This document shows positions 23,134 to 30,929 of a stretch of 50,542 nt of DNA, in pieces. The stretch is taken from assembly GCA_030263615.1 (NCBI GenBank), contig SZPH01000016.1:1-50542 (forward strand). Reading direction: 5' to 3'. How positions within the stretch are numbered: the stretch's first letter is position 1; each line of letters begins with the position of its first letter. Position numbers and translations under genes: made by a program. This stretch comes from Villigracilis sp900696595. GTDB taxonomy: Bacteria > Chloroflexota > Anaerolineae > Anaerolineales > Villigracilaceae. Under the pieces are notes generated by a model. It was given only the letters and a program-made list of their open reading frames with translations, did no database searches and was not told where the DNA came from.

Positions 23134-24158
23134 GATCTTTTCCATTTCGAGTCTCGTTCAAAGACTTCGTAATAAGCCCTGTCCAATTCTTCGTCGCTCA
23201 ACTGGGTGTAGCGGTCGGTGACTTGAATATTTTCGTGGCGGGCGAGGCGCTGGGCGATGGCGAGGTTGCCCGTGCCGCGCAGGGTGGACGTGACGAAGTA
23301 ATGCCGGAAGGTGTGCGGGGTGATCGTCCCGGCGAATTCCTCTCCCAGAAATTGTTTGACTCTGTCGCGGACAATGTTGCGCCCGGTTGTGGTGGTCATC
23401 GGCTTGACTTTTTTTCCCGCGCCTTTGTCGTGCCGCGCAAAGAGGGGCAGGGAACTCAGTTGCTTTCCCGAGGCGCCGTCCAGTTCGGCGCGTTGCGAAA
23501 GATAATCCTTGAGGGCTTGCATGGCAAAGGCGGTGAAGCGGACGATGGCCTGTTTGTTGCCCTTGCCGGTGATGATGGCGCGTCCCTCGTTCCAGTCCAT
23601 GTCGCCGCGGCGCAGGTTGCAAGCCTCGTGGACGCGCAGTCCGGTCTCGGCGAGGGTGAACATGAAGGCGCGATCCCGATATGCGCGTAGTTTAATGTTT
23701 TCAGTGTCCTCTTCGTCGGCGGGCGCGGATATCAGGTTTTGAACGTCTTTCGCTTTATCCAACAGCGCATCCACCTCGTTCATGCGGTATTGCGGCACGC
23801 TTTTGCCGGGGCGTCGCGCGCGCTGGCGTTTGAGCAGGGTCAGCCGCGCCAGGTTGACATGCGCAAGGTCTTCGGCGGCAAGAAAGAGGTAGAAGCCTTT
23901 GACCGCCTGCAAGTACAACTGTTCGGTGGCGGTGGTGTATGGGTTGAGGCGGTCTATGAATTTGGCGAAGTAATCTTCGTTGAATTTTTCGAGCGGGGCG
24001 GCGGCGGGATCGAGTCCTTTTTCCGTCAGCATCTGGCGGAAAACATTCAGCGCGTTTCTGTACGCAAGCGTGGTCGCCTTGCTGCGCGCGCGTTCCACGG
24101 CGCGCAGATATTGCGCCATTGCCTCGTCAACGGTCAGGGTTTGCGTTGTCTCGGTCAT
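23130..24158 (-). CDS. Tyrosine recombinase (XerC/XerD-like)
   Basis: 342 residues. The N-terminal SAM-like domain (about 8-125) begins TVDEAMAQYLRAVERARSK. The catalytic domain has the family residues: Arg in ETGLRVHEACNLRRGDMDW, Lys in ITGKGNKQAIV, HxxR in PHTFRHYFVTS, His in ARHENIQ and the nucleophile Tyr in TDRYTQLSDEE. Everything needed for strand exchange is present. The length is slightly longer than classic XerC/D (about 300) because of an acidic insert (DEEDTENIKLR). No second Xer, phage genes or obvious attachment duplication are nearby, so a chromosomal Xer-type or stand-alone integrase role are both open. A perfect promoter (TTGACA-16-TATAAT) gives a leaderless mRNA. Confidence 0.9.
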   Translation of the reverse strand: MTETTQTLTVDEAMAQYLRAVERARSKATTLAYRNALNVFRQMLTEKGLDPAAAPLEKFNEDYFAKFIDRLNPYTTATEQLYLQAVKGFYLFLAAEDLAHVNLARLTLLKRQRARRPGKSVPQYRMNEVDALLDKAKDVQNLISAPADEEDTENIKLRAYRDRAFMFTLAETGLRVHEACNLRRGDMDWNEGRAIITGKGNKQAIVRFTAFAMQALKDYLSQRAELDGASGKQLSSLPLFARHDKGAGKKVKPMTTTTGRNIVRDRVKQFLGEEFAGTITPHTFRHYFVTSTLRGTGNLAIAQRLARHENIQVTDRYTQLSDEELDRAYYEVFERDSKWKRS

Positions 24159-24164
24159 GCGGTC

Positions 24165-24192
24165 ATTATACGAAATCCGGCGTATCTGTCAA
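24165..24192 (-). promoter_or_regulatory. Consensus promoter of the tyrosine recombinase gene
   Basis: TTGACA (minus, 24192-24187), 16-base spacer, TATAAT (24170-24165), then six bases to the ATG at 24158. Both hexamers are perfect. The distance places the start of transcription at or next to the start codon. Confidence 0.8.
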
Positions 24193-24223
24193 TGCTTTCA
24201 CTAATGGTAATTATCGAAAGCAT
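24192..24223. promoter_or_regulatory. 32-bp inverted repeat beside the recombinase promoter
   Basis: ATGCTTTC (24192-24199) and GAAAGCAT (24216-24223) are perfect 8-bp arms around 16 bases. It abuts the -35 hexamer of the recombinase gene. It could be an operator or a recombinase-binding core site. Confidence 0.5.
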
Positions 24224-24480
24224 AAAGGGAGTTTCCGCGCCTATCAGGGTGGGAAATGAATCGCCCCTCCCCCGCATGGCATTTTTATCCACATACAGAA
24301 CCCAAAATAAAACTGGCGCGGATGTTGCTGGAACGATTTAATGTTTATTCTTCACCCTTCTATATTCATCCTTTGCGCGATCTCCCCTCCCCTGGCGTTA
24401 CTGCGTAAGGTTGGGGGTCATATCGGTGAAACTCAAACAAACTGAAGTCTGCGGTCTGATTACCTTACACTCTTAAAATC
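24224..24480. other. Non-coding spacer with a decayed heptamer tract
   Basis: Part of a 528-bp gap between the recombinase and rimO. I see no credible gene here. Positions 24349-24373 read TTCACCC, TTCTATA, TTCATCC in 7-base register, a worn copy of the heptamer arrays. The remainder shows no structure that I can name. Confidence 0.5.
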
Positions 24481-24572
24481 AGGACGCGGACGAGCGCGGA
24501 AAACGCGAATTCAAGGAATTTTTTCGGGCGTTTTGTCAAAAAAATCTGCGTTCATCCGCGTTGTCCGCGTCC
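24481..24572. repeat. Long palindromic repeat (GGACGCGGA family)
   Basis: AGGACGCGGACGAGCGCGG at the left and CCGCGTTGTCCGCGTCCT at the right are imperfect inverted arms with further pairing inside. It is homologous to the element at 5-76. Confidence 0.75.
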
Positions 24573-24610
24573 TAAAATCAAGTTTGCGGTACGGTTTTTT
24601 TATGGTTGCG

Positions 24611-24657
24611 GAGCGTCCTTCGACCTGGAAAGGGCTCACGGTCGAAGCGCGCTTTTT
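24611..24657 (+). terminator. Intrinsic terminator immediately upstream of rimO
   Basis: CTTCGACC (24618-24625) and GGTCGAAG (24640-24647) form a stem extended by GAGCG/CGCGC-side pairs with one mismatch, followed by TTTTT (24653-24657). It ends five bases before the rimO -10 box, so it would insulate rimO from upstream transcription. Confidence 0.65.
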
Positions 24658-24686
24658 GCCTATATAATTGCGGCAAAGGATGACGC

Positions 24687-26039
24687 ATGACAAAACAAAC
24701 TTTTCACCTGGTTTCGCTTGGTTGTTCGAAAAACACCGTCGACTCGGATTCGATGGCGCAATTGCTCTCGCGCGAAGGTTATCGCTTTGTTGAAAACCCG
24801 GCGAAGGCTTCGGTCTTGATCGTCAACACATGCGGATTCATCGGCCCGGCAAAGGACGAGTCCTACCGTGTATTGAACGAACTGGCGCAGGGAAAACGTA
24901 AAGGGCAGACGCTCGTCGCGGCGGGATGCCTGACCCAGCGTTACGGCGCGGAGGTGGCGAAGCGCGTCCCCGGCATAGACGCTGTCCTCGGTACGCGCCG
25001 CTGGATGGATATTGTGCAAGTAGTGAAAGAGGCCCGAAACGGAAACCGCCCCGAACCGCTTTATCACCTGCCCGACTCCCCCACCGTGGGCATGGATGAA
25101 GCCGGGGCGATGCGCGTCAGCGTGGCAGGAGCGAGCGCGTACATCAAGATCGCCGATGGATGCCGCCGTCCGTGCGCGTTCTGCGCCATTCCACTCATCA
25201 AAGGCACGGCGGTCTCGCGCCCGGTCGAAGTCATCGTCAACGAGGCGCGGGCATTGCGCGACAACGGCGCGCGCGAATTGATCCTGATCGCGCAGGACAC
25301 GACGGATTACGGCCGCGACCTGGGGATGAAAGACGGCTTGGCTCATCTGCTCGAACAGCTGACCGACTCCGTGCCGGATGTGGATTGGATACGAATCATG
25401 TACGCCTATCCGGGTTACGTCACCGACCGGCTCATCGAAGTGATGGCGACGCGAAAACAAGTCCTGCCCTATCTCGATATGCCCCTGCAACACGCGCACC
25501 CCAAAACCTTGTATCGCATGAAACGCCCCTCCAATATGGACTGGGTTTATAAAACCGTCGGCAAGATGCGCGCGAACATTAAAGACCTCGCCATCCGCAC
25601 GACCTTCATCGTCGGTTATCCCGGAGAGACGGAGGAGGAATTTCAAGCGTTGTACGATTTCGTGAACGAGATGCGCTTCGACCGCGCCGGGACCTTCCGC
25701 TTCTCGTTCGAGCTGGAGACCGCATCCGCGCCGCTGGGCGACCCGATCCCCCCGGAGGTTAAACAGGAACGCGAAGGGCGGCTGATGGAATTACAGCAGA
25801 ATATTTCCCTGCAAGTCAATCAGAATTATGTCGGCAGGACGCTCGACGTGCTGATCGAAGGCTTCGACAACGGCATCTCTGTGGGACGTTCATACCGCGA
25901 CGCGCCCGAAGTGGACGGCTTCGTTGTCGTCGAAGGCAAGGCGAACATCGGCGACATCGTCCCGGCGAGAATTACCGGCGCGTTTACGCACGACCTTACG
26001 GGGACGCTTGTTGAAGAAAAGAGATTGATCAGCCTGTGA
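24687..26039 (+). CDS. Ribosomal protein S12 methylthiotransferase
   Basis: 450 residues. RimO adds a methylthio group to Asp 88 or 89 of ribosomal protein S12 using two [4Fe-4S] clusters and S-adenosylmethionine. The N-terminal domain has VSLGCSKNTVDSDSMA, the RimO hallmark, and the cluster cysteines in NTCGFIG and AAGCLTQRY. The radical-SAM motif is CRRPCAFC (CxxxCxxC) within IKIADGCRRPCAFCAIPLIK. A C-terminal TRAM domain (YVGRTLDVLIEGF) completes the protein. A TATAAT at 24663-24668 and ribosome site AAAGGA precede the ATG. Length is normal for the family. A bidirectional terminator follows at 26053. Confidence 0.95.
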   Translation: MTKQTFHLVSLGCSKNTVDSDSMAQLLSREGYRFVENPAKASVLIVNTCGFIGPAKDESYRVLNELAQGKRKGQTLVAAGCLTQRYGAEVAKRVPGIDAVLGTRRWMDIVQVVKEARNGNRPEPLYHLPDSPTVGMDEAGAMRVSVAGASAYIKIADGCRRPCAFCAIPLIKGTAVSRPVEVIVNEARALRDNGARELILIAQDTTDYGRDLGMKDGLAHLLEQLTDSVPDVDWIRIMYAYPGYVTDRLIEVMATRKQVLPYLDMPLQHAHPKTLYRMKRPSNMDWVYKTVGKMRANIKDLAIRTTFIVGYPGETEEEFQALYDFVNEMRFDRAGTFRFSFELETASAPLGDPIPPEVKQEREGRLMELQQNISLQVNQNYVGRTLDVLIEGFDNGISVGRSYRDAPEVDGFVVVEGKANIGDIVPARITGAFTHDLTGTLVEEKRLISL

Positions 26040-26052
26040 AGCGACGCGAAAG

Positions 26053-26086
26053 AAAAATCCGCTCGAATAAGAGCGGATTTTTCTTT
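26053..26086. terminator. Bidirectional intrinsic terminator
   Basis: AAAAATCCGCTC, loop GAATAA, GAGCGGATTTTT: a perfect 12-bp stem with A and T tracts, between convergent rimO and the membrane protein gene at 26092. Confidence 0.9.
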
Positions 26087-26091
26087 TACCG

Positions 26092-27099
26092 TCAGGCTGT
26101 CTGCCGGGGCCAGATTGCCAGTTCAAGCGTCACGCGCTCGAAATAACTGTTTTCGGGCAACGCGCCCCTGCCGTACTCAGCGTCCACAACGGTGGCGAGA
26201 AGCTGCAGAGTGGCGGTTTCCAAAAGAATCTGCGCCTGTGGCTCCATTAACAACAACTCCCCTTTGGGTTCAAGCCGCGAGCGGGTTGCGGGGTCGGAAA
26301 AAGCATGGGCAGACATCAAGACCTTCGTGGCGGTCTTGATATCGTTTTTATCGAACAACCAGACCTCCAGCGCCGTCACCTTCTTCGGTTCGCCGACGCC
26401 GATGACCTCCGAAACGCCCACGCCATACTCGCCCAAAAATTCGCCGGAACCGGTGTCAATGCTGAACGACTCGTCATAGAGATCGTCGCCCAGCACATAG
26501 GTGGTCATCATCTGGGTGATCGGCGGCGCAAGCCCAATCTCCTCAAAATTCGTCTTTGTCGCCGAGCGGCTGATCTCGGCGGCTTGCATCGTCACCGTCA
26601 CCGTACCGGAGCCGCGCTTGCGAAACAAGCGGAACAGGTACATCCCGCCCGCCGCCGCCACACCCAAAACCAACAGGACGCCGATGCCAATCAACGCCAG
26701 GCGCAGAGTCGAAGACATCCCTGTGGAAGAAGGCTCATCCGCCGGCTGCCCCCCGCCCGACGAAAGCACATCCGACACCAATTGACCGTACGCCTGAATG
26801 ACTGCGGGGTCCTGGGCGCCCGGGTTGTTCTGAATACTTTCATACGCCGTCTGCGCCTCGGTCCCCAGCCCCTGCCAGCGTTGCACGGCAAGGTTCGGAT
26901 CCTGGTTGAGGCGGAAGGAATCTATCGCCATGCGCAGGTAATCCTCCCGCAGATCGGCGCGCAGATAATAAGGCGTGGCGTCCTTGAACTCGACGGGCGC
27001 CAGCACCCAGCCGATCAGGAGGCCCAGCCCCAACCCGGCGACAAAAAGCGCTATCGGCATGATGGGGATTTTTTTCAGGAACGCGACGACGAATTGCAT
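26092..27099 (-). CDS. Conserved two-helix membrane protein of unknown function
   Basis: 335 residues, ribosome site GGAGA before ATG 27099. The first helix is IPIMPIALFVAGLGLGLLIG (about 10-30). An extracytoplasmic region with LRADLREDYLRMAIDSFRLN and AVQRWQGLG follows. A Ser/Gly-rich linker leads to a second helix (LRLALIGIGVLLVLGVAAAG), and a cytoplasmic beta-rich domain contains YVLGDDLYDESFSIDTGSGEFLGEYG and VTALEVWLFDKNDIKTATKV. I have no family name. The last domain looks like a ligand- or phosphate-binding module rather than an enzyme. It is transcribed on its own, downstream of topA in the opposite order, with TATAAT at about 27133 on the minus strand. Confidence 0.7.
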   Translation of the reverse strand: MQFVVAFLKKIPIMPIALFVAGLGLGLLIGWVLAPVEFKDATPYYLRADLREDYLRMAIDSFRLNQDPNLAVQRWQGLGTEAQTAYESIQNNPGAQDPAVIQAYGQLVSDVLSSGGGQPADEPSSTGMSSTLRLALIGIGVLLVLGVAAAGGMYLFRLFRKRGSGTVTVTMQAAEISRSATKTNFEEIGLAPPITQMMTTYVLGDDLYDESFSIDTGSGEFLGEYGVGVSEVIGVGEPKKVTALEVWLFDKNDIKTATKVLMSAHAFSDPATRSRLEPKGELLLMEPQAQILLETATLQLLATVVDAEYGRGALPENSYFERVTLELAIWPRQTA

Positions 27100-27349
27100 A
27101 TCTGTCTCCTTCGCTTCTATGCTATGGCTTAATTATACATCGGATGTCCCGCCCCCGCATGGCAGTATTGCTCCAAGGCTCAATGCCGCGACACAGAACC
27201 GCGCCTCGCGCCTGGCCCGGAGCGGGTCGGTCGCCCCGGGCATCTTCTACGCCTTTTCCCCGCGCGGGGGCGAACTTCGACACGCTCAGGACACCGTCCC
27301 CGCGCTATTCCTGCAAACCCCGCTGAAGCGGACTCCGCATCGAAAAATT

Positions 27350-29656
27350 TCAGGCGTTCTCCAGCGTCGTTTCTTCAAGCGGGAAAAACTCGGAGCAGTT
27401 GGCGCATTGCGCCTCGCGCTTGTTTGCAATGACAAGCAAGCCGCCGCACTTCGGGCAGGGTTTTGCGAGCGGCTTCTTCCAGGTTGTGAAATCACAATTC
27501 GGATAATTGGCGCAGCCGTAGAATGTGCGCCCCTTGCGAGTACGCCGTTCCACCATGTCGCCGCCGTCTTTCGGGCAGACAACTCCGATTTTCTCCAGCC
27601 AGGGTTCGGTGTAGCGGCAGGCCGGGAAGTTCGCGCATGAGATGAATTTTCCGAAACGCCCATAACGAATGATGAGTTCTCCGCCGTCCTCCGGGCATTG
27701 CCTGCCAATCGGCTCCGGCTCCGACTTGTGAACCGGCATTTCCGCCTGCGCCTTCTTCACGTCGGCTGAGAACGGCTCATAAAACTCGCGAATCGCGTCC
27801 GTCCATGCCATCTCACCCTCGGCGATCTTGTCGAGGTCTTCCTCCATGTGCGCGGTGAAGTTCAAATCCACCACCTCGGGAAAATACTGCATCATCAGAT
27901 CGTTGACCTGAATGCCGATATCCGTCGGAACGAGCCGCTTTTCCTCGCGCACGACATATCCGCGCTGTTGGATGGTCGAGATTGTCGGCGCGTAAGTGGA
28001 CGGGCGCCCGATCCCGTTTTCTTCCAGGGCTTTGACGAGCGACGCTTCGCTGAATCGCGGAGGAGGCTGGGTGAAATGCTGATCGGGGATCAAACGAATC
28101 AATTCCTGCGCCTGCCCCTCTTCCACCCCGCGCGGAATCTTGACGTCCTCCTCCTCTTCCTCGGCGCGCGAATCTTCGTTTTTAGATTCCTGGTACACTG
28201 CCAGAAAACCCGCAAACTGCGCTTCGGAATGTGAAGCGCGCAAAAGATATTCGTGCGCTTCCGACTTGCCAGTCACTTCGACCTGCAAGGTATCGAAGAC
28301 CGCAACCGCCATCTGTGAAGCGACGAATCTCTGCCAGATCAACTGATACAGTTTGAACATCGCCGGGTCGAGATACTGCTTGACCTTCGCCGGGTCGCGC
28401 ATCGCCGACGTCGGGCGAACAGCTTCGTGCGCCTCCTGCGCCGACGCGGATTTGGTCTTATAAACAGGCGGCTCGGCGGGCAGATAATCCGCGCCGTAAT
28501 GCTCCATCACATATCTGCGGGCTTCGTCCTGCGCGAGAGTCGAGACGTTGGTCGAGTCGGTTCTCATATAGGTAATCAAACCCGTCGCGCCGCCCTCCCC
28601 CACGTCCTGCCCTTCATATAATCCCTGGGCTAGCGCCATCGTGCGCCGCGCCGTAAAGCCAAGTTTTTTCGAGGCTTCCTGTTGCAAGGTCGAGGTTGTG
28701 AACGGCGCGAGCGGTTTCTGCCGCTTCTCTCCGCGCTTGATCTTCGAGATGACGTACGCGGCGGTTTCCATGTCTATCAGAATTGGGTCCACCGCTTCAC
28801 GGTTGGGGAGTTCAGGCTCCTTGTCATCAACGCGCACAAGTTTGGTCAGGAACGACGATTTCAACTTTTCGGCTTTGAACTCGGCGTGGATGGACCAGTA
28901 CTCAACCGGTTTGAAATCGTCCACCTCGCGCTCCCGATCCACGATAAGCCTGAGCGCAACGGATTGCACCCGTCCCGCCGAGAGCCGTCCGCGCACTTTT
29001 TCCCATAGAATGGGGCTGATGCTGTAGCCGACGAGTCGGTCCAGCACGCGCCGCGCCTGCTGCGCGTCCACAAGGTTCATGTCAATATTGCGCGGATGCG
29101 AGAACGCCTCCGACACGGCGGGAGCGGTGATCTCATGGAATACCACCCGTTTCGTTCTCTCCGGCTCGATCTCCGCCGCCTCCATCAAATGCCAGGAAAT
29201 GGATTCACCCTCGCGGTCGGGGTCGGTAGCGAGATAGACCTCCTCGGCTTTCTTCGCCAGTTGTTTGAGTTCCTTGACGACCCCCTTCTTTTCATTTGGC
29301 ACGCGGTATTTCGGCGCGAAGTTATTCTCGACATCAACGGATAATTGCGACTTCAACAGATCGCGCACATGCCCCACCGAGGCGCGGACGGTGTAGCCCT
29401 TTCCCAAAAAACGCCCGACCGTTTTCGCCTTCGCGGGCGACTCGACGATCACCAGTTTGCCCTCGCGCGCTTCCACTTTCTCCGGTTTCTCCGGCGGAGT
29501 CAAACCGGCATGGGCTTCTGTTTTACCCATGCGGAATAATTTTGTGCCGCAAACGGGGCAAACCCCGGTCGTCACCGCCGAACCCCGGGCGTTGAACCCC
29601 GCGACCGGCTCCTTCATCTCTCTTTTGGTCTTGCACTTCATACAATAAGCTTCCAT
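27350..29656 (-). CDS. DNA topoisomerase I with N- and C-terminal zinc domains
   Basis: 768 residues from ATG 29656 (ribosome site GGAGA). Type IA topoisomerase relaxes negative supercoils through a transient 5' phosphotyrosine. The TOPRIM domain starts at LVIVESPAKAKTVGRFLGKG, followed by YLATDPDREGESISWHL; the catalytic Tyr is in GLITYMRTDST. The C terminus has three zinc ribbons: CPEDGG...CANFPAC, CPKDGG...CANYPNC and CPKCGG...CANC. Unusually, about 65 residues before TOPRIM form another Cys4 unit (YCMKCKTKREM, CPVCGTKLFR) of the DUF5679 kind. Longer in-frame starts up to 29740 have no ribosome site. It follows manC and dprA on the same strand. The 250-bp region after its stop (27100-27349) has GC-rich palindromes (CCCCGCGCGGGG) but no gene. 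Confidence 0.95.
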   Translation of the reverse strand: MEAYCMKCKTKREMKEPVAGFNARGSAVTTGVCPVCGTKLFRMGKTEAHAGLTPPEKPEKVEAREGKLVIVESPAKAKTVGRFLGKGYTVRASVGHVRDLLKSQLSVDVENNFAPKYRVPNEKKGVVKELKQLAKKAEEVYLATDPDREGESISWHLMEAAEIEPERTKRVVFHEITAPAVSEAFSHPRNIDMNLVDAQQARRVLDRLVGYSISPILWEKVRGRLSAGRVQSVALRLIVDREREVDDFKPVEYWSIHAEFKAEKLKSSFLTKLVRVDDKEPELPNREAVDPILIDMETAAYVISKIKRGEKRQKPLAPFTTSTLQQEASKKLGFTARRTMALAQGLYEGQDVGEGGATGLITYMRTDSTNVSTLAQDEARRYVMEHYGADYLPAEPPVYKTKSASAQEAHEAVRPTSAMRDPAKVKQYLDPAMFKLYQLIWQRFVASQMAVAVFDTLQVEVTGKSEAHEYLLRASHSEAQFAGFLAVYQESKNEDSRAEEEEEDVKIPRGVEEGQAQELIRLIPDQHFTQPPPRFSEASLVKALEENGIGRPSTYAPTISTIQQRGYVVREEKRLVPTDIGIQVNDLMMQYFPEVVDLNFTAHMEEDLDKIAEGEMAWTDAIREFYEPFSADVKKAQAEMPVHKSEPEPIGRQCPEDGGELIIRYGRFGKFISCANFPACRYTEPWLEKIGVVCPKDGGDMVERRTRKGRTFYGCANYPNCDFTTWKKPLAKPCPKCGGLLVIANKREAQCANCSEFFPLEETTLENA

Positions 29657-29732
29657 AAAAATTTTCTCCGGCGCATTTTCAAGCAAAACAAATCTGCGGA
29701 CTTGTTTTACGCTCATCCCCATACATAAAATA

Positions 29733-29757
29733 TCCCGCAAGGATAAACCTCACGGGA
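29733..29757 (-). repeat. Hairpin with TTTA loop between manC and topA
   Basis: On the minus strand CCCGTGAGG-TTTA-TCCTTGCGGG forms a stem with two wobble pairs. Too few T residues follow for a strong terminator. It may process or stabilise the manC-topA transcript. Confidence 0.5.
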
Positions 29758-29814
29758 TGAACATTCTACAACAAGTTTCCGTTTTTTTGCAAACGGGAAT
29801 TTTTGTAATCCGGC

Positions 29815-30918
29815 TTACAGATATCTTTCCTGGTTGTGTTTTTTCAAATGCTCCACGATGTCCCGCACTTTCTGCGACTGATCCGTTTTGCAAACCAGCA
29901 AAATATCCGCCGTGTCCACGATCACCATGTCGTCCACGCCGATGGTGACGATCATGCGCTCGCCCCCGCCGCCGTAGATCATCGTATTGTGAGTCTCGTG
30001 CGCGAGATGAAGGTTCATATTCGTTGCGATATTTCCATTCATATCCGGCAGCAGAACCTCGAAGAGCGACGACCACATTCCCACATCGCTCCAACCCAAT
30101 CCACCGGCAGGGAGGACTGCGACCCGCTCCGCTTTCTCCATAATGCCGTAATCCACGGTCTCGGTCTTCAAACCGGGCCAGTGATCCCTGAGAGCGCTTT
30201 CGTAATCGCGCGTCCCCCAATGGCTTCCGATGCGCTCCAATGTGGAATGCAAGTCCGGCATCTGCCTTTGAATCTCTCGAAGAATTGCGTCCGCCCGCCA
30301 GATGAACATGCCGCCGTTCCACGAATGGTCGCCTGAGCGCAGGAGTTGCTGGGCGGTTTGTTCGTCCGGTTTCTCTTTGAAGTTCTTCACCCGATACGCC
30401 GGATATTTATACTCGCCGTCGAGCGCCTGCCCCTGCTGGATGTAGCCGTAGGCGGTGGATGGGTTTGTAGGCGTGATGCCCAACACAACCAAATACCCGT
30501 CCGCCGCCACCTCGAAGGACGCCTTCAACAAATAATGAAACAAGTCCACGTTGCGGATGAAATGATCCGAAGATAACACCGCAATGGACGCCTGCGGATC
30601 GCGCTTCATCAGCGCCATGGCTGCCAGCCCCACTGCGGAGGCGGTCCCGCGCGGAGCTGGCTCGATGATGTAATTCTCGGCGGGAATATCCGGCGCCTGC
30701 GCCTGCATCTCGCGCGCCTGCTCGTCCACAGTGACGACAAAAATCCTCTCCGGCGGAAACAGCCCGCTCAAACGCTTTACAGTGCTTTGAAACAACGTCT
30801 CCTGCCCGATCAACGGCAATAATTGTTTCGGTCTCTCCTTGCGCGACAGGGGCCACAAGCGCGTCCCCCCGCCGCCCGCCATGATCACCGCATAGGTATG
30901 TGAAAAATCCACGCCCAC
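29815..30918 (-). CDS. Mannose-1-phosphate guanylyltransferase
   Basis: 367 residues, GTG start at 30918 with ribosome site GGAGA. Makes GDP-mannose from mannose 1-phosphate and GTP for glycan synthesis. The nucleotidyltransferase signature is VIMAGGGGTRLWPLSRKERPKQL at residues about 11-33. Further family stretches are IIEPAPRGTASAVGLAAMAL, AVLSSDHFI, FKEKPDEQTA, SWNGGMFIWRAD and DYGIMEKAERVAVLPAG. It is the short, single-domain type, without the C-terminal isomerase of bifunctional ManC. The gene starts 11 bases after the dprA stop, so the two are co-transcribed, and topA follows. Confidence 0.92.
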   Translation of the reverse strand: MGVDFSHTYAVIMAGGGGTRLWPLSRKERPKQLLPLIGQETLFQSTVKRLSGLFPPERIFVVTVDEQAREMQAQAPDIPAENYIIEPAPRGTASAVGLAAMALMKRDPQASIAVLSSDHFIRNVDLFHYLLKASFEVAADGYLVVLGITPTNPSTAYGYIQQGQALDGEYKYPAYRVKNFKEKPDEQTAQQLLRSGDHSWNGGMFIWRADAILREIQRQMPDLHSTLERIGSHWGTRDYESALRDHWPGLKTETVDYGIMEKAERVAVLPAGGLGWSDVGMWSSLFEVLLPDMNGNIATNMNLHLAHETHNTMIYGGGGERMIVTIGVDDMVIVDTADILLVCKTDQSQKVRDIVEHLKKHNQERYL

Positions 30919-30929
30919 GATTTTATCTC

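Noticed and set aside
24600..24665. A 21-codon frame before rimO (starts MVAERPSTW) as a second leader peptide
   Set aside because: It has no ribosome site, lies across the terminator hairpin itself and overlaps the rimO -10 box, so it is most likely chance.
27258..27270. CCCCGCGCGGGG palindrome downstream of topA as a terminator
   Set aside because: It has no loop large enough for a stable hairpin and no T tract on either side.
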